From Comamonas avium (GTDB taxonomy: Bacteria > Pseudomonadota > Gammaproteobacteria > Burkholderiales > Burkholderiaceae_C): 64,000 bases of DNA. Positions within the stretch are counted from its first letter, which is position 1. Every line of letters begins with the position of its first letter. The translations under genes were made by a program, and so were the position numbers. Below the pieces are notes generated by a model. The model had not been told where the DNA came from, ran no database searches, and worked only from the letters and a program-made list of their open reading frames with translations. Below are positions 43,461 to 53,076 of the stretch, in pieces. Where the stretch lies: contig NZ_JACSQK010000002.1 of the NCBI RefSeq assembly GCF_014836675.1, forward strand, positions 186,001 through 250,000. The letters are read 5' to 3'.

Positions 43461-43671
43461 AGCTCTCCCCCCCCTCTTTCTCTCATTTATGTAAACGGCG
43501 TAATTTTGTGGTTTTTCTTGCGAAAAGGAAACTTTGTTTCTTTTAGAAGCTTATCGAAAGATTTCTACTATTCTTTGTGAGAAGTCATAGGGTAATTAAT
43601 GTGCGTGGTGCATGGTCGCGGGTTGCTGCCTGCAGGTGCTGTGGCATTGATCTTTCGGGCAATATCGCGGC

Positions 43672-44538
43672 ATGCATTTTCTGAACAAGCTGATATGGCC
43701 AATCCCCGCATTACTGGCCTGGGGCCTTGCCTGGGCCAGCTTTGCCGTGGGCCAGGTCTGGTTGCCATGGTGGGGGGCGCTGTGCGTTGCCTGTACCTGC
43801 GCTCTGGCAACCAGCCTGTGGGGGGGCACATGGTGGCGCCGCGTGATGATCGCCTTGGGCTTTCCTCTGTCATGGATGGTGCTGGCAGCAGGCAGCTTTC
43901 CCGCGTGGCTGTGGCTGCTGCCGCTGGCGCTGCTGCTGCTGGTGTACCCCATCAATGCCTGGCGCGATGCGCCGGTATTTCCGACACCCAAAGGTGCTCT
44001 GGACGGCTTGGCTGCGCACATTGCACTGGCTGAGGGTGCGCACGTGCTGGATGCCGGTTGCGGGGCGGGTGATGGTCTGAAAGCCTTGCGCAGCGCCTGG
44101 CCGCAGGCGCGTATTTATGGTGTGGAGTGGAGCTGGCCGCTGCGCTGGCTGAGTGCACTGCGCTGCCCATGGGCGGTGGTGCGCAGGGGTGATTTGTGGC
44201 AAAGCAGCTGGGGTGATTTTGATCTGGTCTATCTGTTTCAGCGCCCGGAGAGCATGAGCCGTGCTGCGGTCAAATCATTGGGTGAAATGCGCCATGGCTC
44301 GTGGCTGGTGAGCTTGAACTTTCCCATCCCGGACGTGGCACCGGTCTACGTTGCCGAACTGGAAGATGGCCGTGAAGTCTATGCCTATCAGGCCCCTTTG
44401 GCCGAGGTGGACTACGACAGTGTGCTGAGCGACGAAATCGCGGGCATGCTGCCTGTGCGCCCGCAGGGCATTGTGGTGCAAGGCCAGAGTCTGTACCCCC
44501 GCAAAGGCCGCCCCGGCGGCAATATGCACAGGCACTAG
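43672..44538 (+). CDS. Membrane-linked class I SAM-dependent methyltransferase
   Basis: This 288-residue protein has three to four hydrophobic segments in its first 95 residues and a class I methyltransferase domain behind them, with motif I V-L-D-A-G-C-G-A-G-D-G near residues 124-134 and the acidic end of strand 2 as Y-G-V-E-W. The hydrophobic N-terminus suggests a membrane location and possibly a lipid or quinone-like substrate. The stop overlaps the end of the convergent AraC gene by 4 bases. The substrate is not predictable. Confidence 0.8.
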   Translation: MHFLNKLIWPIPALLAWGLAWASFAVGQVWLPWWGALCVACTCALATSLWGGTWWRRVMIALGFPLSWMVLAAGSFPAWLWLLPLALLLLVYPINAWRDAPVFPTPKGALDGLAAHIALAEGAHVLDAGCGAGDGLKALRSAWPQARIYGVEWSWPLRWLSALRCPWAVVRRGDLWQSSWGDFDLVYLFQRPESMSRAAVKSLGEMRHGSWLVSLNFPIPDVAPVYVAELEDGREVYAYQAPLAEVDYDSVLSDEIAGMLPVRPQGIVVQGQSLYPRKGRPGGNMHRH

Positions 44539-45446
44539 GGCGCTGTGGGCGCAGACTGCTGCTGCCCTAAAAAGGTGGCCGCCGTCATGCCTACGGTGCG
44601 GCGCACCAGGGCGCTGAATGCGCTGTGCGTGTAGCCCAGCTCAGCCGCGATGTGCGCAATGGGCAACTGCTGTGCAGCCAGTGCCACCGCGTGCGCCAGC
44701 ACGACTTGCTGGCGCCACTGGGTGAAAGTGCAGCCCAGTTCACTGCGAAACAGCCGGGCCACGGTGCGCAGACTGGCCCCGGTGTCCAGAATCCATTGCT
44801 CCAGCGTTTCGTGGCGTGTGGGATCTGCCAGTACGGCCTCGCAGAGGTTTTTCAGGCGCTTGTCTTTGGGCAGCCGGATGCCCAGATGGATTACGGGCGC
44901 GCGGCGCAGCTCGTCGCAGACCAGGGCGCTCAGGTGCAGTTCGCGCTCTTGCTGGGTCAGTGTCAGGGGCAGCGAGTTGTCGCTGCCAACGTCCATCTCC
45001 ACGACCAGTGCACGCAGCAGCGCAGAAGCTTCCATGACGCGGCACTCTTGCCAGACGGGGTCGTTCATCCAGTGTGCCTGGGCCCCGCCACCATGCGTGT
45101 CAGGCAAAAAGTACAAGGTATACAGGCGTGCAGTCTCCACCATGGTCACGGCATGCTGAACGCCGGGCGGCACCCACACGGCGCGGTGGGGCGGCACGAT
45201 GTAGGTGGCGTTGGCCAGTGACAGTCGTATCACGCCGCCCGTGGAAAGGGCCAGCTGCGCCCACGGGTGTGTGTGGGGCATGATCAGGGTGTCTTTGTCC
45301 AGCTCGCGCATTTTGGAGCGCACAGGGCGCTGCGCATGCGGCTGGTAGAGCAGCGGATCCAGGATGGGGATTTGCTCCAGCGTGCGTGCGTTGCGGTGTG
45401 GATTTATGCCTGGTGCAACGGCAGGCAAAGCGATGGGTTTGGGCAT
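44535..45446 (-). CDS. AraC-family transcriptional regulator
   Basis: This 303-residue regulator has an N-terminal cupin-like sensor domain (about 35-130, with P-H-T-H-P-W-A-Q-L and the P-P-H-R-A-V-W-V-P-P-G-V-Q-H motif) and a C-terminal pair of helix-turn-helix units (about 205-295), the second ending L-G-Y-T-H-S-A-F-S-A-L-V-R-R. It is divergent from the MFS transporter gene, with 82 bases between, so the transporter is its likely target. Confidence 0.9.
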   Translation of the reverse strand: MPKPIALPAVAPGINPHRNARTLEQIPILDPLLYQPHAQRPVRSKMRELDKDTLIMPHTHPWAQLALSTGGVIRLSLANATYIVPPHRAVWVPPGVQHAVTMVETARLYTLYFLPDTHGGGAQAHWMNDPVWQECRVMEASALLRALVVEMDVGSDNSLPLTLTQQERELHLSALVCDELRRAPVIHLGIRLPKDKRLKNLCEAVLADPTRHETLEQWILDTGASLRTVARLFRSELGCTFTQWRQQVVLAHAVALAAQQLPIAHIAAELGYTHSAFSALVRRTVGMTAATFLGQQQSAPTAP

Positions 45447-45528
45447 GGCATGCGAATTGGCAGATTTGCAATAGCTTTTGGCCGACTATCGCATACCTGC
45501 CGCAACGTCGCTGCCTAAGATGCGCAGC

Positions 45529-46791
45529 ATGACTGCTTCTGTGATTGCTTCTGCTGCCCCTGAGCGCCGTGATGCGCGCACCATTGGCCTGGTGGGCCTG
45601 GCCCACGGTTCTTCCCACTTTTTTCACCTGCTGCTGCCGCCGCTGTTTCCGTGGCTGATTGCGGAATTCGACACCAGCTACTCGCAACTGGGTGTGATGG
45701 TGTCGCTGTTCTTCATTGTCTCGGGCACCGGGCAGATGCTGGCAGGTTTTCTGGTGGACAAAGTGGGCGCGCAGCGCGTGCTGTTTGCCGCACTGAGCAG
45801 CTTTGTCGTCGCTGGCTTGCTGGCTGCGGTGGCACAGAACTACGCCATGCTGCTGGCTGCATCGTTCTTTGCGGGGCTGGGCAATGCACCGTTTCACCCG
45901 GTGGATTTCACCATCTTGAACAAACGCGTAACGGCCAAGAACATTGGCCATGCGTTTTCGGTGCACGGTATCTCCGGCAACCTTGGCTGGGCCATGGCGC
46001 CGGTGTTCATGCTGGGCATCACCACGTGGACGGGTTCCTGGCGCATTGCCTGCGTGTGTGGTGCGGTGTTTGCCGCCACAGTCTTGCTCACCATGTGGCT
46101 CAACCGTCGCTGGCTGGATGACAAAGCGTTTGACGCGGCGGGTGCCAACACCAAAGCACATGCTGCGGCGGCCACCTCTGCAGAAAGCCCGTTTGCGTAT
46201 TTGAAGCTGCCTGCGGTGTGGATGTGCTTTGCTTTCTTTTTCTTCAGCACCGTGGCGCTGAGCGCCATTCAGAACTACGCCAGCACCGCTTTGCACCTGA
46301 TGTATGACCTGCCGCTGACGCAGACGGCGCTGGTGGTCACAGGCTTCATGCTGTGCGGTGCGCTGGGCATGGTCGGTGGCGGCTTTCTGGCGCAGCGCGT
46401 GCAGCGGCTGGAAAAAATCATTGCCACTTTCCTGCTGATTGCCGCTGCCTGTCTGGCCATTGTGGGCACGGGCTGGTTGCCCGGTACCGCGGCTTTGATC
46501 CTGGCCTCTGCCGCAGGTTTTGGTCACGGTTTGGCGGGCCCTTCGCGTGACATGCTGATCAAGCGAGCCACCCCTTCAGGTGCCACTGGGCGCGTGTATG
46601 GCACCGTGTATTCGGGCCTGGATACGGGGTTTGCCGTGGCCGCCCCCATCTTTGGCTGGATGATGGACCAGCAGATGCACAGCCAGGTATTTTTTGGCGC
46701 AGCGCTGGCCTTGGCGGTGAGTGTGCTGGCTGCCAGTGCGGTGGGCGTGCAGCTGCACCAAAAGCGTGTGACGGTGGGCGCTGCTGCCTGA
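45529..46791 (+). CDS. Major facilitator superfamily transporter (Fsr-like)
   Basis: This 420-residue transporter has twelve hydrophobic segments and the early motif G-Q-M-L-A-G-F-L-V-D-K-V-G that marks the loop between segments 2 and 3. The overall sequence resembles the fosmidomycin-resistance (Fsr) branch. It probably exports a small molecule. ATGs at 45520 and 45529 are both possible starts. It is divergent from an AraC-family regulator that likely controls it. Confidence 0.87.
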   Translation: MTASVIASAAPERRDARTIGLVGLAHGSSHFFHLLLPPLFPWLIAEFDTSYSQLGVMVSLFFIVSGTGQMLAGFLVDKVGAQRVLFAALSSFVVAGLLAAVAQNYAMLLAASFFAGLGNAPFHPVDFTILNKRVTAKNIGHAFSVHGISGNLGWAMAPVFMLGITTWTGSWRIACVCGAVFAATVLLTMWLNRRWLDDKAFDAAGANTKAHAAAATSAESPFAYLKLPAVWMCFAFFFFSTVALSAIQNYASTALHLMYDLPLTQTALVVTGFMLCGALGMVGGGFLAQRVQRLEKIIATFLLIAAACLAIVGTGWLPGTAALILASAAGFGHGLAGPSRDMLIKRATPSGATGRVYGTVYSGLDTGFAVAAPIFGWMMDQQMHSQVFFGAALALAVSVLAASAVGVQLHQKRVTVGAAA

Positions 46792-46825
46792 GTGCGGTCA
46801 GAGATGAGGGCAATCGTCCCACCGG

Positions 46826-46851
46826 AAAAAGGCCGCATTCGCGGCCTTTTT
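46826..46851. terminator. Terminator after the MFS gene
   Basis: GGCCGC and GCGGCC arms around ATTC, with A-run and T-run flanks, usable from both strands. Confidence 0.83.
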
Positions 46852-46857
46852 GTTTTC

Positions 46858-46945
46858 AGGAGCTACCAACGCCTGCCCATGCTTGTTTTCAGATATAAAA
46901 CACTTTGAAAACAAGCAATAACAAGCGCTTATAGCTTTGTTTTTT
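46858..46945. repeat. Dispersed palindromic intergenic repeat, copy 4
   Basis: A well-kept copy: GGAGCTACCAACGCCTG, CTTGTTTTCAGATATAAAA, then CACTTTGAAAACAAG and AACAAGCGCTTATAGCT. It overlaps the last two bases of the FAD-dehydrogenase stop codon region. Confidence 0.82.
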
Positions 46946-48356
46946 ATAGTGCAAAGACTTTGCCCGGGTTCAAGATGTTCTGCGGATCCAGTGCCTGCTT
47001 GATGGCGCGCATCATGGCAATCGCGCCCTCGCCGCACTCCTGGACCAAGAAATCCTGCTTGTGAATACCAATGCCGTGCTCACCCGTGCAAGTGCCTTCC
47101 ATGGCGATGGCGCGGTGCACCAGGCGGTGATTCAGCGCTTCAGCGCGGGCGCGTTCATCGGCATCATCGGGATCGATCAGGTAGCCAAAGTGGAAGTTGC
47201 CGTCGCCCACGTGGCCGACTAAAAAGTACGGAATGCCACTGGCGTTCACTTCATCGATTGATTCGAGCAAGCAGTCCGCCAGACGGCTGATGGGCACGCA
47301 GGTGTCGGTCGTGATGGCGCGGCAGCCCGGGCGGCTTTGAATGCCGGCAAAGTAGGCGTTGTGGCGGGCGGTGAACAGGCGTGTGCGCTCTTCGGGGGTG
47401 TCAGCCCATTCAAAGCCCTGGGCGTTGAATTCGGCCGCAATGTCCTGCACCAGTTCGGCCTGCTCTTTCACGCCGTTGGGACTGCCGTGAAACTCCATCA
47501 GCAGCATGGGTTCTTCGCGCAGCGTGAGGTTGCTGTGCTTGTTGACCATGGCCACAGTGGCAGCGTCCACCAGCTCGACACGCGCAATCGGCACGCCCAT
47601 CTGGATGGTCTGAATCACGGTGTGCACGGCATCGGCAATGCTGGCAAATGAGCACACGGCGGCACTCACAGCCTCGGGCAGCGGGAACAGGCGCAGCGTG
47701 ATCTCGGTGAAGATGCCCAGCGTGCCTTCGCTGCCCACCATCAGGCGTGTCAGGTCGTAGCCGGCAGCGCTCTTTTTGGCACGGTTGCCGGTGCGAATGA
47801 TGTCGCCGCTGGCAGTCACCACCTCTAGCGCCAGCACGGTCTCGCGCATGGTGCCGTAGCGCACGGCGTTGGTGCCGCTGGCGCGTGTAGCGGCCATGCC
47901 GCCAATGGAGGCGTCAGCGCCGGGGTCGATGGGGAAAAACAGGCCCTGGTCTTTGATGGCTTCGTTCAGCTGCTTGCGCAAAATGCCGGGCTGCACAGTC
48001 ACCGTCATGTCTTCGGCGTTGATGCGCAGCACCTGGTTCATGCGGCTGACATCCAGGCTGATACCGCCTTGCACGGCCAGCAAATGCCCTTCGAGCGACG
48101 AGCCTGCGCCATACGCAATCACGGGCACGTTGTGCTGCGCGGCCAGCTTGACGGTATCGGCCACATCCTGGGTGCTGTGCGCGTAGACGACAGCCGCAGG
48201 CGGGGGCGCCTGGATGGAGCCTTCGTCGCGGCCATGCTGCTCGCGCACGGCCTGCGCAACAGAGCACTGCGTGCCAAAACGGGCAGTCAGCGCTTGCAGA
48301 AATTCAGGGGAAATGGCGCGGGGCAGCAACTGCTGCGAGGTGGTGGGTGCGTTCAT
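46944..48356 (-). CDS. FAD-binding dehydrogenase (D-lactate/glycolate type)
   Basis: This 470-residue flavoprotein has a PCMH-type FAD-binding domain (about 50-230, with the P-V-I-A-Y-G-A-G-S-S-L-E-G-H motif near 83-96 and an I-D-P-G-A-D-A-S-I-G-G segment near 141) and a C-terminal FAD-oxidase domain ending with T-G-E-H-G-I-G near 428-434 and N-P-G-K. It resembles D-lactate dehydrogenase (cytochrome) and GlcD. It oxidises a 2-hydroxyacid and passes electrons to the respiratory chain. No GlcE/F partners are present, so I favour a stand-alone D-lactate or related dehydrogenase. Confidence 0.87.
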   Translation of the reverse strand: MNAPTTSQQLLPRAISPEFLQALTARFGTQCSVAQAVREQHGRDEGSIQAPPPAAVVYAHSTQDVADTVKLAAQHNVPVIAYGAGSSLEGHLLAVQGGISLDVSRMNQVLRINAEDMTVTVQPGILRKQLNEAIKDQGLFFPIDPGADASIGGMAATRASGTNAVRYGTMRETVLALEVVTASGDIIRTGNRAKKSAAGYDLTRLMVGSEGTLGIFTEITLRLFPLPEAVSAAVCSFASIADAVHTVIQTIQMGVPIARVELVDAATVAMVNKHSNLTLREEPMLLMEFHGSPNGVKEQAELVQDIAAEFNAQGFEWADTPEERTRLFTARHNAYFAGIQSRPGCRAITTDTCVPISRLADCLLESIDEVNASGIPYFLVGHVGDGNFHFGYLIDPDDADERARAEALNHRLVHRAIAMEGTCTGEHGIGIHKQDFLVQECGEGAIAMMRAIKQALDPQNILNPGKVFAL

Positions 48357-48485
48357 CGTAGGGCTCCAAATGCAGCCAAAAAGAATACCACCTCAGGCCC
48401 CGCTGTGGCCCCCGTAAATAGGGGGCGCTGCATTCGCCGCGCAGCGGTGACACCGGCATCTGGCATCGCCGCTGCAGCAGGGCGC

Positions 48486-48830
48486 TTACTTGTGTTTTTG
48501 AACGCCCAGCAAGAATTCTTCCATCGACAGGCTGCCATTGCCATCACGGTCCCATTGTTCAAACTGGGCGGCAACGCTGGGCAGGTTTTCTGCTTCCTCG
48601 CGCGACAGCAGCCCATCGCGGTTCAGGTCGGAGCGCATGAATGCTTCAGAAGGGGTGATGGGCTGCACAGCGGGAGCAACGGGTGCAGGTGCTGTTTTGG
48701 CGGGGGCCTGCGAGGAGGGCGTATTCGGCGTCTGAGCCAAAACCGCAGAGGTACCACCCACCGTCAAGCTGGCAAACAGCAGCAGGCTGCGCATGTCAAA
48801 GGTGTGGGGTTTGCGTGCGGTAGTGTTCAT
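48486..48830 (-). CDS. Periplasmic EF-hand protein
   Basis: This 114-residue protein begins with a signal-like hydrophobic stretch (about 13-31, end V-L-A-Q) and, after a Pro/Ala-rich linker, has two EF-hands: D-L-N-R-D-G-L-L-S-R-E-E near residues 66-77 and D-R-D-G-N-G-S-L-S-M-E-E near 91-102. Both calcium loops look complete. I chose the ATG at 48830; a Met at 48794 is another option. It probably binds calcium in the periplasm. Confidence 0.82.
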   Translation of the reverse strand: MNTTARKPHTFDMRSLLLFASLTVGGTSAVLAQTPNTPSSQAPAKTAPAPVAPAVQPITPSEAFMRSDLNRDGLLSREEAENLPSVAAQFEQWDRDGNGSLSMEEFLLGVQKHK

Positions 48831-48993
48831 GGCAAGAGTCCTTGTCGTATTCAACATGGCTCCATTGCAAGGCATGCAAGGGCTGATGTCCACGCTTTTT
48901 GCCGGCTGTTTCCCCCACCAACATCTGCCAGCATCATGTAACGCACAATGCCCGTTTTGCACGTGTTGCTTGCGTGCGCAACCAGGAGTTCTT

Positions 48994-49563
48994 ATGGGTA
49001 ATCGCCTTTCACAAATCGCCACCCGCACCGGGGATGACGGCAGCACGGGGCTGGGCGATAACACCCGCGTTTCCAAAAGCACCGCGCGCCCCCACGCCAT
49101 GGGTGATGTGGATGAGCTGAACTCGCACATCGGCTTGCTGCTGTGCGAGGCACTGCCCGATGGCGTGCGCGCAGTGCTGGTGGATGTGCAGCATGAGCTG
49201 TTCAACCTGGGAGGGGAAATTTCCATCCCCGGCTATGAACTGCTCAAGGACGATGCACTGCTGCGCCTGGATGAAGCGCTGGCCCACTACAACGCGCAGT
49301 TGCCGCGCCTGCTGGAGTTCATCTTGCCCGCTGGCACGCGTGCGGCGTCGCAGGCGCACGTCTGCCGCACCGTAGCACGCCGCGCAGAGCGCAGTGTGGT
49401 GGCGCTGCAAGAGGTGGAGACCATGCGTGCCGCGCCGCGCCAGTACCTCAATCGCCTGTCAGACCTGATGTTTGTGCTGGCCCGCGTGCTCAACCGCGTG
49501 GACGGTGGCGATGATGTGTACTGGAAAAGCGATCGCCTGGCCAAGCTGCAAGAGGGTGCGTGA
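48994..49563 (+). CDS. Cob(I)alamin adenosyltransferase, PduO type
   Basis: This 189-residue enzyme converts cob(I)alamin and ATP to adenosylcobalamin. The N-terminal ATP-binding motif T-R-T-G-D-D-G-S-T-G-L is at residues 10-20, followed by V-D-E-L-N-S near 40-45, and the C-terminal R-x-x-N-R-V-D-G-G-D-D-V-Y-W end is typical. AGGAG lies 7 bases before the ATG at 48994. No other cobalamin gene is in the window, so the product probably serves a B12 enzyme elsewhere. Confidence 0.92.
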   Translation: MGNRLSQIATRTGDDGSTGLGDNTRVSKSTARPHAMGDVDELNSHIGLLLCEALPDGVRAVLVDVQHELFNLGGEISIPGYELLKDDALLRLDEALAHYNAQLPRLLEFILPAGTRAASQAHVCRTVARRAERSVVALQEVETMRAAPRQYLNRLSDLMFVLARVLNRVDGGDDVYWKSDRLAKLQEGA

Positions 49564-49591
49564 AACAGTCAGCTGGGCATTGGTAGAAACG

Positions 49592-49690
49592 CTAAAAAAA
49601 GAGCGAACAACGCTCATAAACAATTGGTTTCACGGTGTTTAACATCTGAAATCATTGCTTGGAAAGCGCTGCATGCTCTTTTTTTGTGAT
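49592..49690. repeat. Dispersed palindromic intergenic repeat, copy 5 (diverged)
   Basis: An inverted and diverged copy: AAAAAAAGAGCG outer arm, TTGGTTTCACGGTGTTTAAC and ATCTGAAATCATTGCTTGG inner part, AAAGCGCTGCATGCTCTTTTTTT outer arm (positions 49594-49684). With its outer arms and T-run it could also end transcription of the adenosyltransferase gene. Confidence 0.65.
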
Positions 49691-49755
49691 ACGGGCATGC
49701 ATGTTGCTGAAAGCCCCAGGTAGAACACACGGCCTTTGCAAGGAGTTGGACGGTT

Positions 49756-50661
49756 ATGCGCTTACGGCACATTGAGGTGTTTCATGCGGTGATGCAGACC
49801 GGCAGCGTCAGCGCCGCTGCGCGTTTGACCAACGTGACGCAGCCGGCCGTCAGCCGCACGCTGCAGCATGCGGAGCTGCAACTGGGCTTTCCACTGTTTG
49901 AGCGTGTGCGCGGTCGCCTGACGCCCACCAATGAAGCGATGGCGCTCTTTCCGCTGGTGGAGCGGCTGTACGAGCAGCTCGACGAGGTGCAGCGTCTGGC
50001 AGCCAATTTGCGCCACGGCCATGCCAGCGACAAGCTGCTGGTGCTGAGCGTGTTTGCGCTCAGCCGCGAAGTGCTGCCGCACGCGGTGGCGCGTTTTCGG
50101 CAAAAGTACCCGCAGGTGCAAGTGAACGTGCAGGCGCTGCATACGCCGCAGGTGGTCTCTGCCTTGCTGCTGCAGGAGGCCGATGTGGGCTTTGTCATCA
50201 GCTCTGTTGGTCAGCCCGCGCTGGAACACGAAACGCTGGCCGAGGTCGATATGCACTGCGTGCTGCCCAAGGGGCTGCTGCCGCCATCACGCATCCACAC
50301 CAAGGGCATGACGCTGGAGGATTTGATTGATGTGCCGCTGGTGGCGCTGGATGTGAAAGACCCGCTGGGCATGCGCATCAACCAGGCCTGCCGTGAGCAT
50401 GGTGTGGGCCTGTCTCCGGTGGTGACGGTGCAGACCTACCACGCGGCCTTGTCAATGGCGGAGTACGGCCTGGGGGCCGCCATTGTGGATGGCTGCACGG
50501 CATCTGCTGCAGATCTGCGCAAGGTGCACGTGGTGCCGCTGCTGCCGCGCATCACGGTGAGCGTGAATGCGCTGCATCTGGCCCAGCGGCCCAGCTCTGT
50601 GCTGGCGCGCGCCATGACGCAGGAAATGCGCAAGGCGCTGAAAGAAATTCTGGGCAGTTAA
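49756..50661 (+). CDS. LysR-family transcriptional regulator
   Basis: This 301-residue LysR regulator has the N-terminal helix-turn-helix (residues 1-60, with S-V-S-A-A-A-R-L-T-N-V-T-Q-P-A-V-S-R-T-L) and the two-lobed effector domain (about 90-295). AAGGAG stands 10 bases before the ATG. It converges on the DadA-like gene and may regulate that gene and the solute-binding protein and racemase genes beyond it; this is inferred from position. Confidence 0.88.
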   Translation: MRLRHIEVFHAVMQTGSVSAAARLTNVTQPAVSRTLQHAELQLGFPLFERVRGRLTPTNEAMALFPLVERLYEQLDEVQRLAANLRHGHASDKLLVLSVFALSREVLPHAVARFRQKYPQVQVNVQALHTPQVVSALLLQEADVGFVISSVGQPALEHETLAEVDMHCVLPKGLLPPSRIHTKGMTLEDLIDVPLVALDVKDPLGMRINQACREHGVGLSPVVTVQTYHAALSMAEYGLGAAIVDGCTASAADLRKVHVVPLLPRITVSVNALHLAQRPSSVLARAMTQEMRKALKEILGS

Positions 50662-50679
50662 AAACTGGCAGGCAGCTGT

Positions 50680-51900
50680 TTACGCCGTCTGCATTTGCTG
50701 CAGTAAACGCTGGGCAGAGCCAAAGGCCAGCGTCAGCCCCAGTGCACCATGTCCGGTTTGCAGCCACAGGTTGCCGGGCCCGCCGCGCTGGCGGCCGGTG
50801 ATGGGCAAGCCCGTGGGGGTAGCGGGGCGCATGCCCGTCCATGGCTGCACATCTGCCGTCTGGTTGAGCTGTGGAAACACTTCACGCGTCGATTGCTGCA
50901 GGCTGGCAATGCGGTCGGTGTGCAACGTGGTGTCGGCGCCCACAATTTCCACCATGCCCGCAACACGCAGGCGCTCTCCAATGCGCGCAAACACCACCTT
51001 GCGCGTGGTGTCCGTCACGCTGACCAGCGGCGCTGCGTGGGCTTGTTGCGCCGTATCCATCGTGATGCTGTACCCCTTGAGCGGATAGACCGGAATGCGC
51101 AGGCCCAGCTGGCGGGCGTGCTGCGCGCTGTCCCAGCCGCTGGCCAGCACAAAGTGATCGGCCTGCAAGACGCCTGTGGCGGTGCGCAGCGCATGAATGC
51201 TGCCCCCCTGCACGTCAAAACCGTGCACCGTGGTGTCAAAGCGCATGTCTGCGCCGCGCTGCTGCAAAAGGGTGGCTAATTGCTCGCATAGCACGCGGCA
51301 GTCCACCACGCTTTCGCTGGGGGTGTAGACCGCACCGGCCATGCGCGGGGCATAGCTGCCAAGTGCGGGCTCAATACGGGCCACCTGGGCGGCATTCATG
51401 ATGTGCTGCGTGGCACCACCCATGCGGGCTTGCAGGGCCACTTGCTGGGCTGCGGTATCTAGCGCTTCCTGCGTGGGGTAGAGCACCAGTTTGCCCGGAG
51501 TTTTGTGGTCGCAATCCAGCGACTCCTGTTGCAGCATCTGCTCAAAAGCCACGCGGCTTTCTGCCGCCAGACTGAGCAAAGACTGCGTGCTGGCCTGCGA
51601 AGTGGCGCTGTTGCATGCCTGTAAAAAACCGAGGCCCCAGCGCCACTGTGCGGGATCGGCCTTCAGACGAAAGCGCAGGGGCGAATCTTTCTCGGTCAGC
51701 AGCTTGGGCAGCATCTTCCAGATGCCCGAGTCTGCCAGCGGTTGCACGTAGGCAAAGCTCAACTGCGCACCATTGCCGCCGCTGGCGCCTGCCGCAGGTG
51801 CCGCGCCGCGATCGACCACGGTGACGCGGTAGCCCGCCTGCTGCAAAACATACGCTGTTGCCAAGCCGGTGATGCCGGCGCCCACGATACACACATGCAT
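50680..51900 (-). CDS. D-amino-acid dehydrogenase-like FAD enzyme
   Basis: This 406-residue flavoprotein of the DAO family has the FAD motif G-A-G-I-T-G at residues 7-12 and an R-P-A-T-P-T-G-L-P-I end region as in DadA. DadA-type enzymes oxidise D-amino acids to keto acids and ammonia with transfer of electrons to the respiratory chain. I chose the ATG at 51900, preceded by GGGAGA; upstream in-frame sequence is not protein-like. It is divergent from a solute-binding protein and Asp/Glu racemase pair, so D-aspartate, D-glutamate or related amino acids are plausible substrates. Confidence 0.86.
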   Translation of the reverse strand: MHVCIVGAGITGLATAYVLQQAGYRVTVVDRGAAPAAGASGGNGAQLSFAYVQPLADSGIWKMLPKLLTEKDSPLRFRLKADPAQWRWGLGFLQACNSATSQASTQSLLSLAAESRVAFEQMLQQESLDCDHKTPGKLVLYPTQEALDTAAQQVALQARMGGATQHIMNAAQVARIEPALGSYAPRMAGAVYTPSESVVDCRVLCEQLATLLQQRGADMRFDTTVHGFDVQGGSIHALRTATGVLQADHFVLASGWDSAQHARQLGLRIPVYPLKGYSITMDTAQQAHAAPLVSVTDTTRKVVFARIGERLRVAGMVEIVGADTTLHTDRIASLQQSTREVFPQLNQTADVQPWTGMRPATPTGLPITGRQRGGPGNLWLQTGHGALGLTLAFGSAQRLLQQMQTA

Positions 51901-52192
51901 TTTTCGTTTCTCCCTTGCTGGCCAAACTGTAGGCCCAGGCAGATAGGGCAGGGCATGGCGTTTGCGATCTAGGGTATGCCCTGATGTTATGAGTTGGATG
52001 GCAATCGCTTGGCCAGAGATGCCCATATTTGTGCGCCGGGCACTGTGATGAGCCATAGCTGCACCCGCATGGTGAAAACCCTTCCATATCCATAATTTGT
52101 GGGCATGGGTTGGCGTGCAAATGGCATCACACACGCAGCAGTGTCGTTCCTACACTGGCCTATCAATTCGTAGCCATCACAAGGGAAATTGC

Positions 52193-53074
52193 ATGAAATT
52201 TCGTACCACTTTGCTTTGCGCCAGCATGGGTCTGGCTTGTCTCGCCACAGCGCATGCCGATACCCTGGCCAAAATCAGTGAGCGTGGTCAGATCACCGTG
52301 GCCTACCGTGAATCGTCCATTCCCTTTAGCTATCTGGATGGCGGTAAACCAGTGGGTATCACCGTCGATATCAGCAATGCCATTGTGGAAGCGGTCAAGC
52401 AGGCCACAGGCAAGAAGGATCTGAAGGTCAACTGGCAGGCGGTGACTTCGCAAAACCGCATTCCCTTGCTGGTCAACGGCACGATTGACATGGAGTGCGG
52501 CTCCACCACCAACAACACCACACGCGCCAAAGATGTGGACTTTGCCATCAACCATTTCTATACCGGCACCCGCTTGCTGGTGAAGAAAACCTCGGGCATC
52601 AAAAACTACAGCGACCTCAACGGCAAGACCGTGGCTGTGACCTCAGGCACCACCAACTTGCAGGTGCTGCGCAAGGCCAACGCTGAAAACAAATGGGGCA
52701 TGGAAGTGGTCATGCCCAAAGACCATGCCGATGCCTTCTTGCTGGTGGAAAACGACCGCGCCGTGGCCTTTGGCATGGACGACATTTTGCTGTTCGGCCT
52801 GATTGCCAACGCCAAAAATCCAGCGGCTTACGAAGTGGTGGCCGATGCGCTGCAGGTGGAGCCCTATGCCTGCATGCTGCGCAAAGACGACCCCAAGTTC
52901 AAAACCCTGGTCGATGGCGTGATTGGCGACTTGATGAAGTCGGGCAAGTTCACCACCATGTACGACAAATGGTTCATGAAGCCGATTCCTCCCACCAACT
53001 CTGCACTGGGCCTGCCCATGAGCGATGCGCTCAAGAAGAACCTGGTGGAGCTGAGCGACAAGGCAGCGTTCTAA
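52193..53074 (+). CDS. Amino-acid ABC transporter solute-binding protein (GltI-like)
   Basis: This 293-residue periplasmic protein has a signal peptide (1-22, ending A-H-A) and a family 3 solute-binding domain: E-R-G-Q-I-T-V-A-Y-R-E-S-S-I-P-F-S near 29-45, and M-E-C-G-S-T-T-N-N-T-T-R near 101-112 as in glutamate/aspartate-binding GltI proteins. No permease or ATPase gene is adjacent, so it presumably docks on a transporter elsewhere. The racemase gene starts 2 bases after its stop, giving a two-gene operon. Confidence 0.88.
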   Translation: MKFRTTLLCASMGLACLATAHADTLAKISERGQITVAYRESSIPFSYLDGGKPVGITVDISNAIVEAVKQATGKKDLKVNWQAVTSQNRIPLLVNGTIDMECGSTTNNTTRAKDVDFAINHFYTGTRLLVKKTSGIKNYSDLNGKTVAVTSGTTNLQVLRKANAENKWGMEVVMPKDHADAFLLVENDRAVAFGMDDILLFGLIANAKNPAAYEVVADALQVEPYACMLRKDDPKFKTLVDGVIGDLMKSGKFTTMYDKWFMKPIPPTNSALGLPMSDALKKNLVELSDKAAF

Positions 53075-53076
53075 AA

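Noticed and set aside
45100-46527. A 475-residue open frame on the minus strand across the AraC/MFS intergenic region
   Set aside because: It overlaps two well-supported genes on both strands and shows low-complexity His/Gln/Arg composition.
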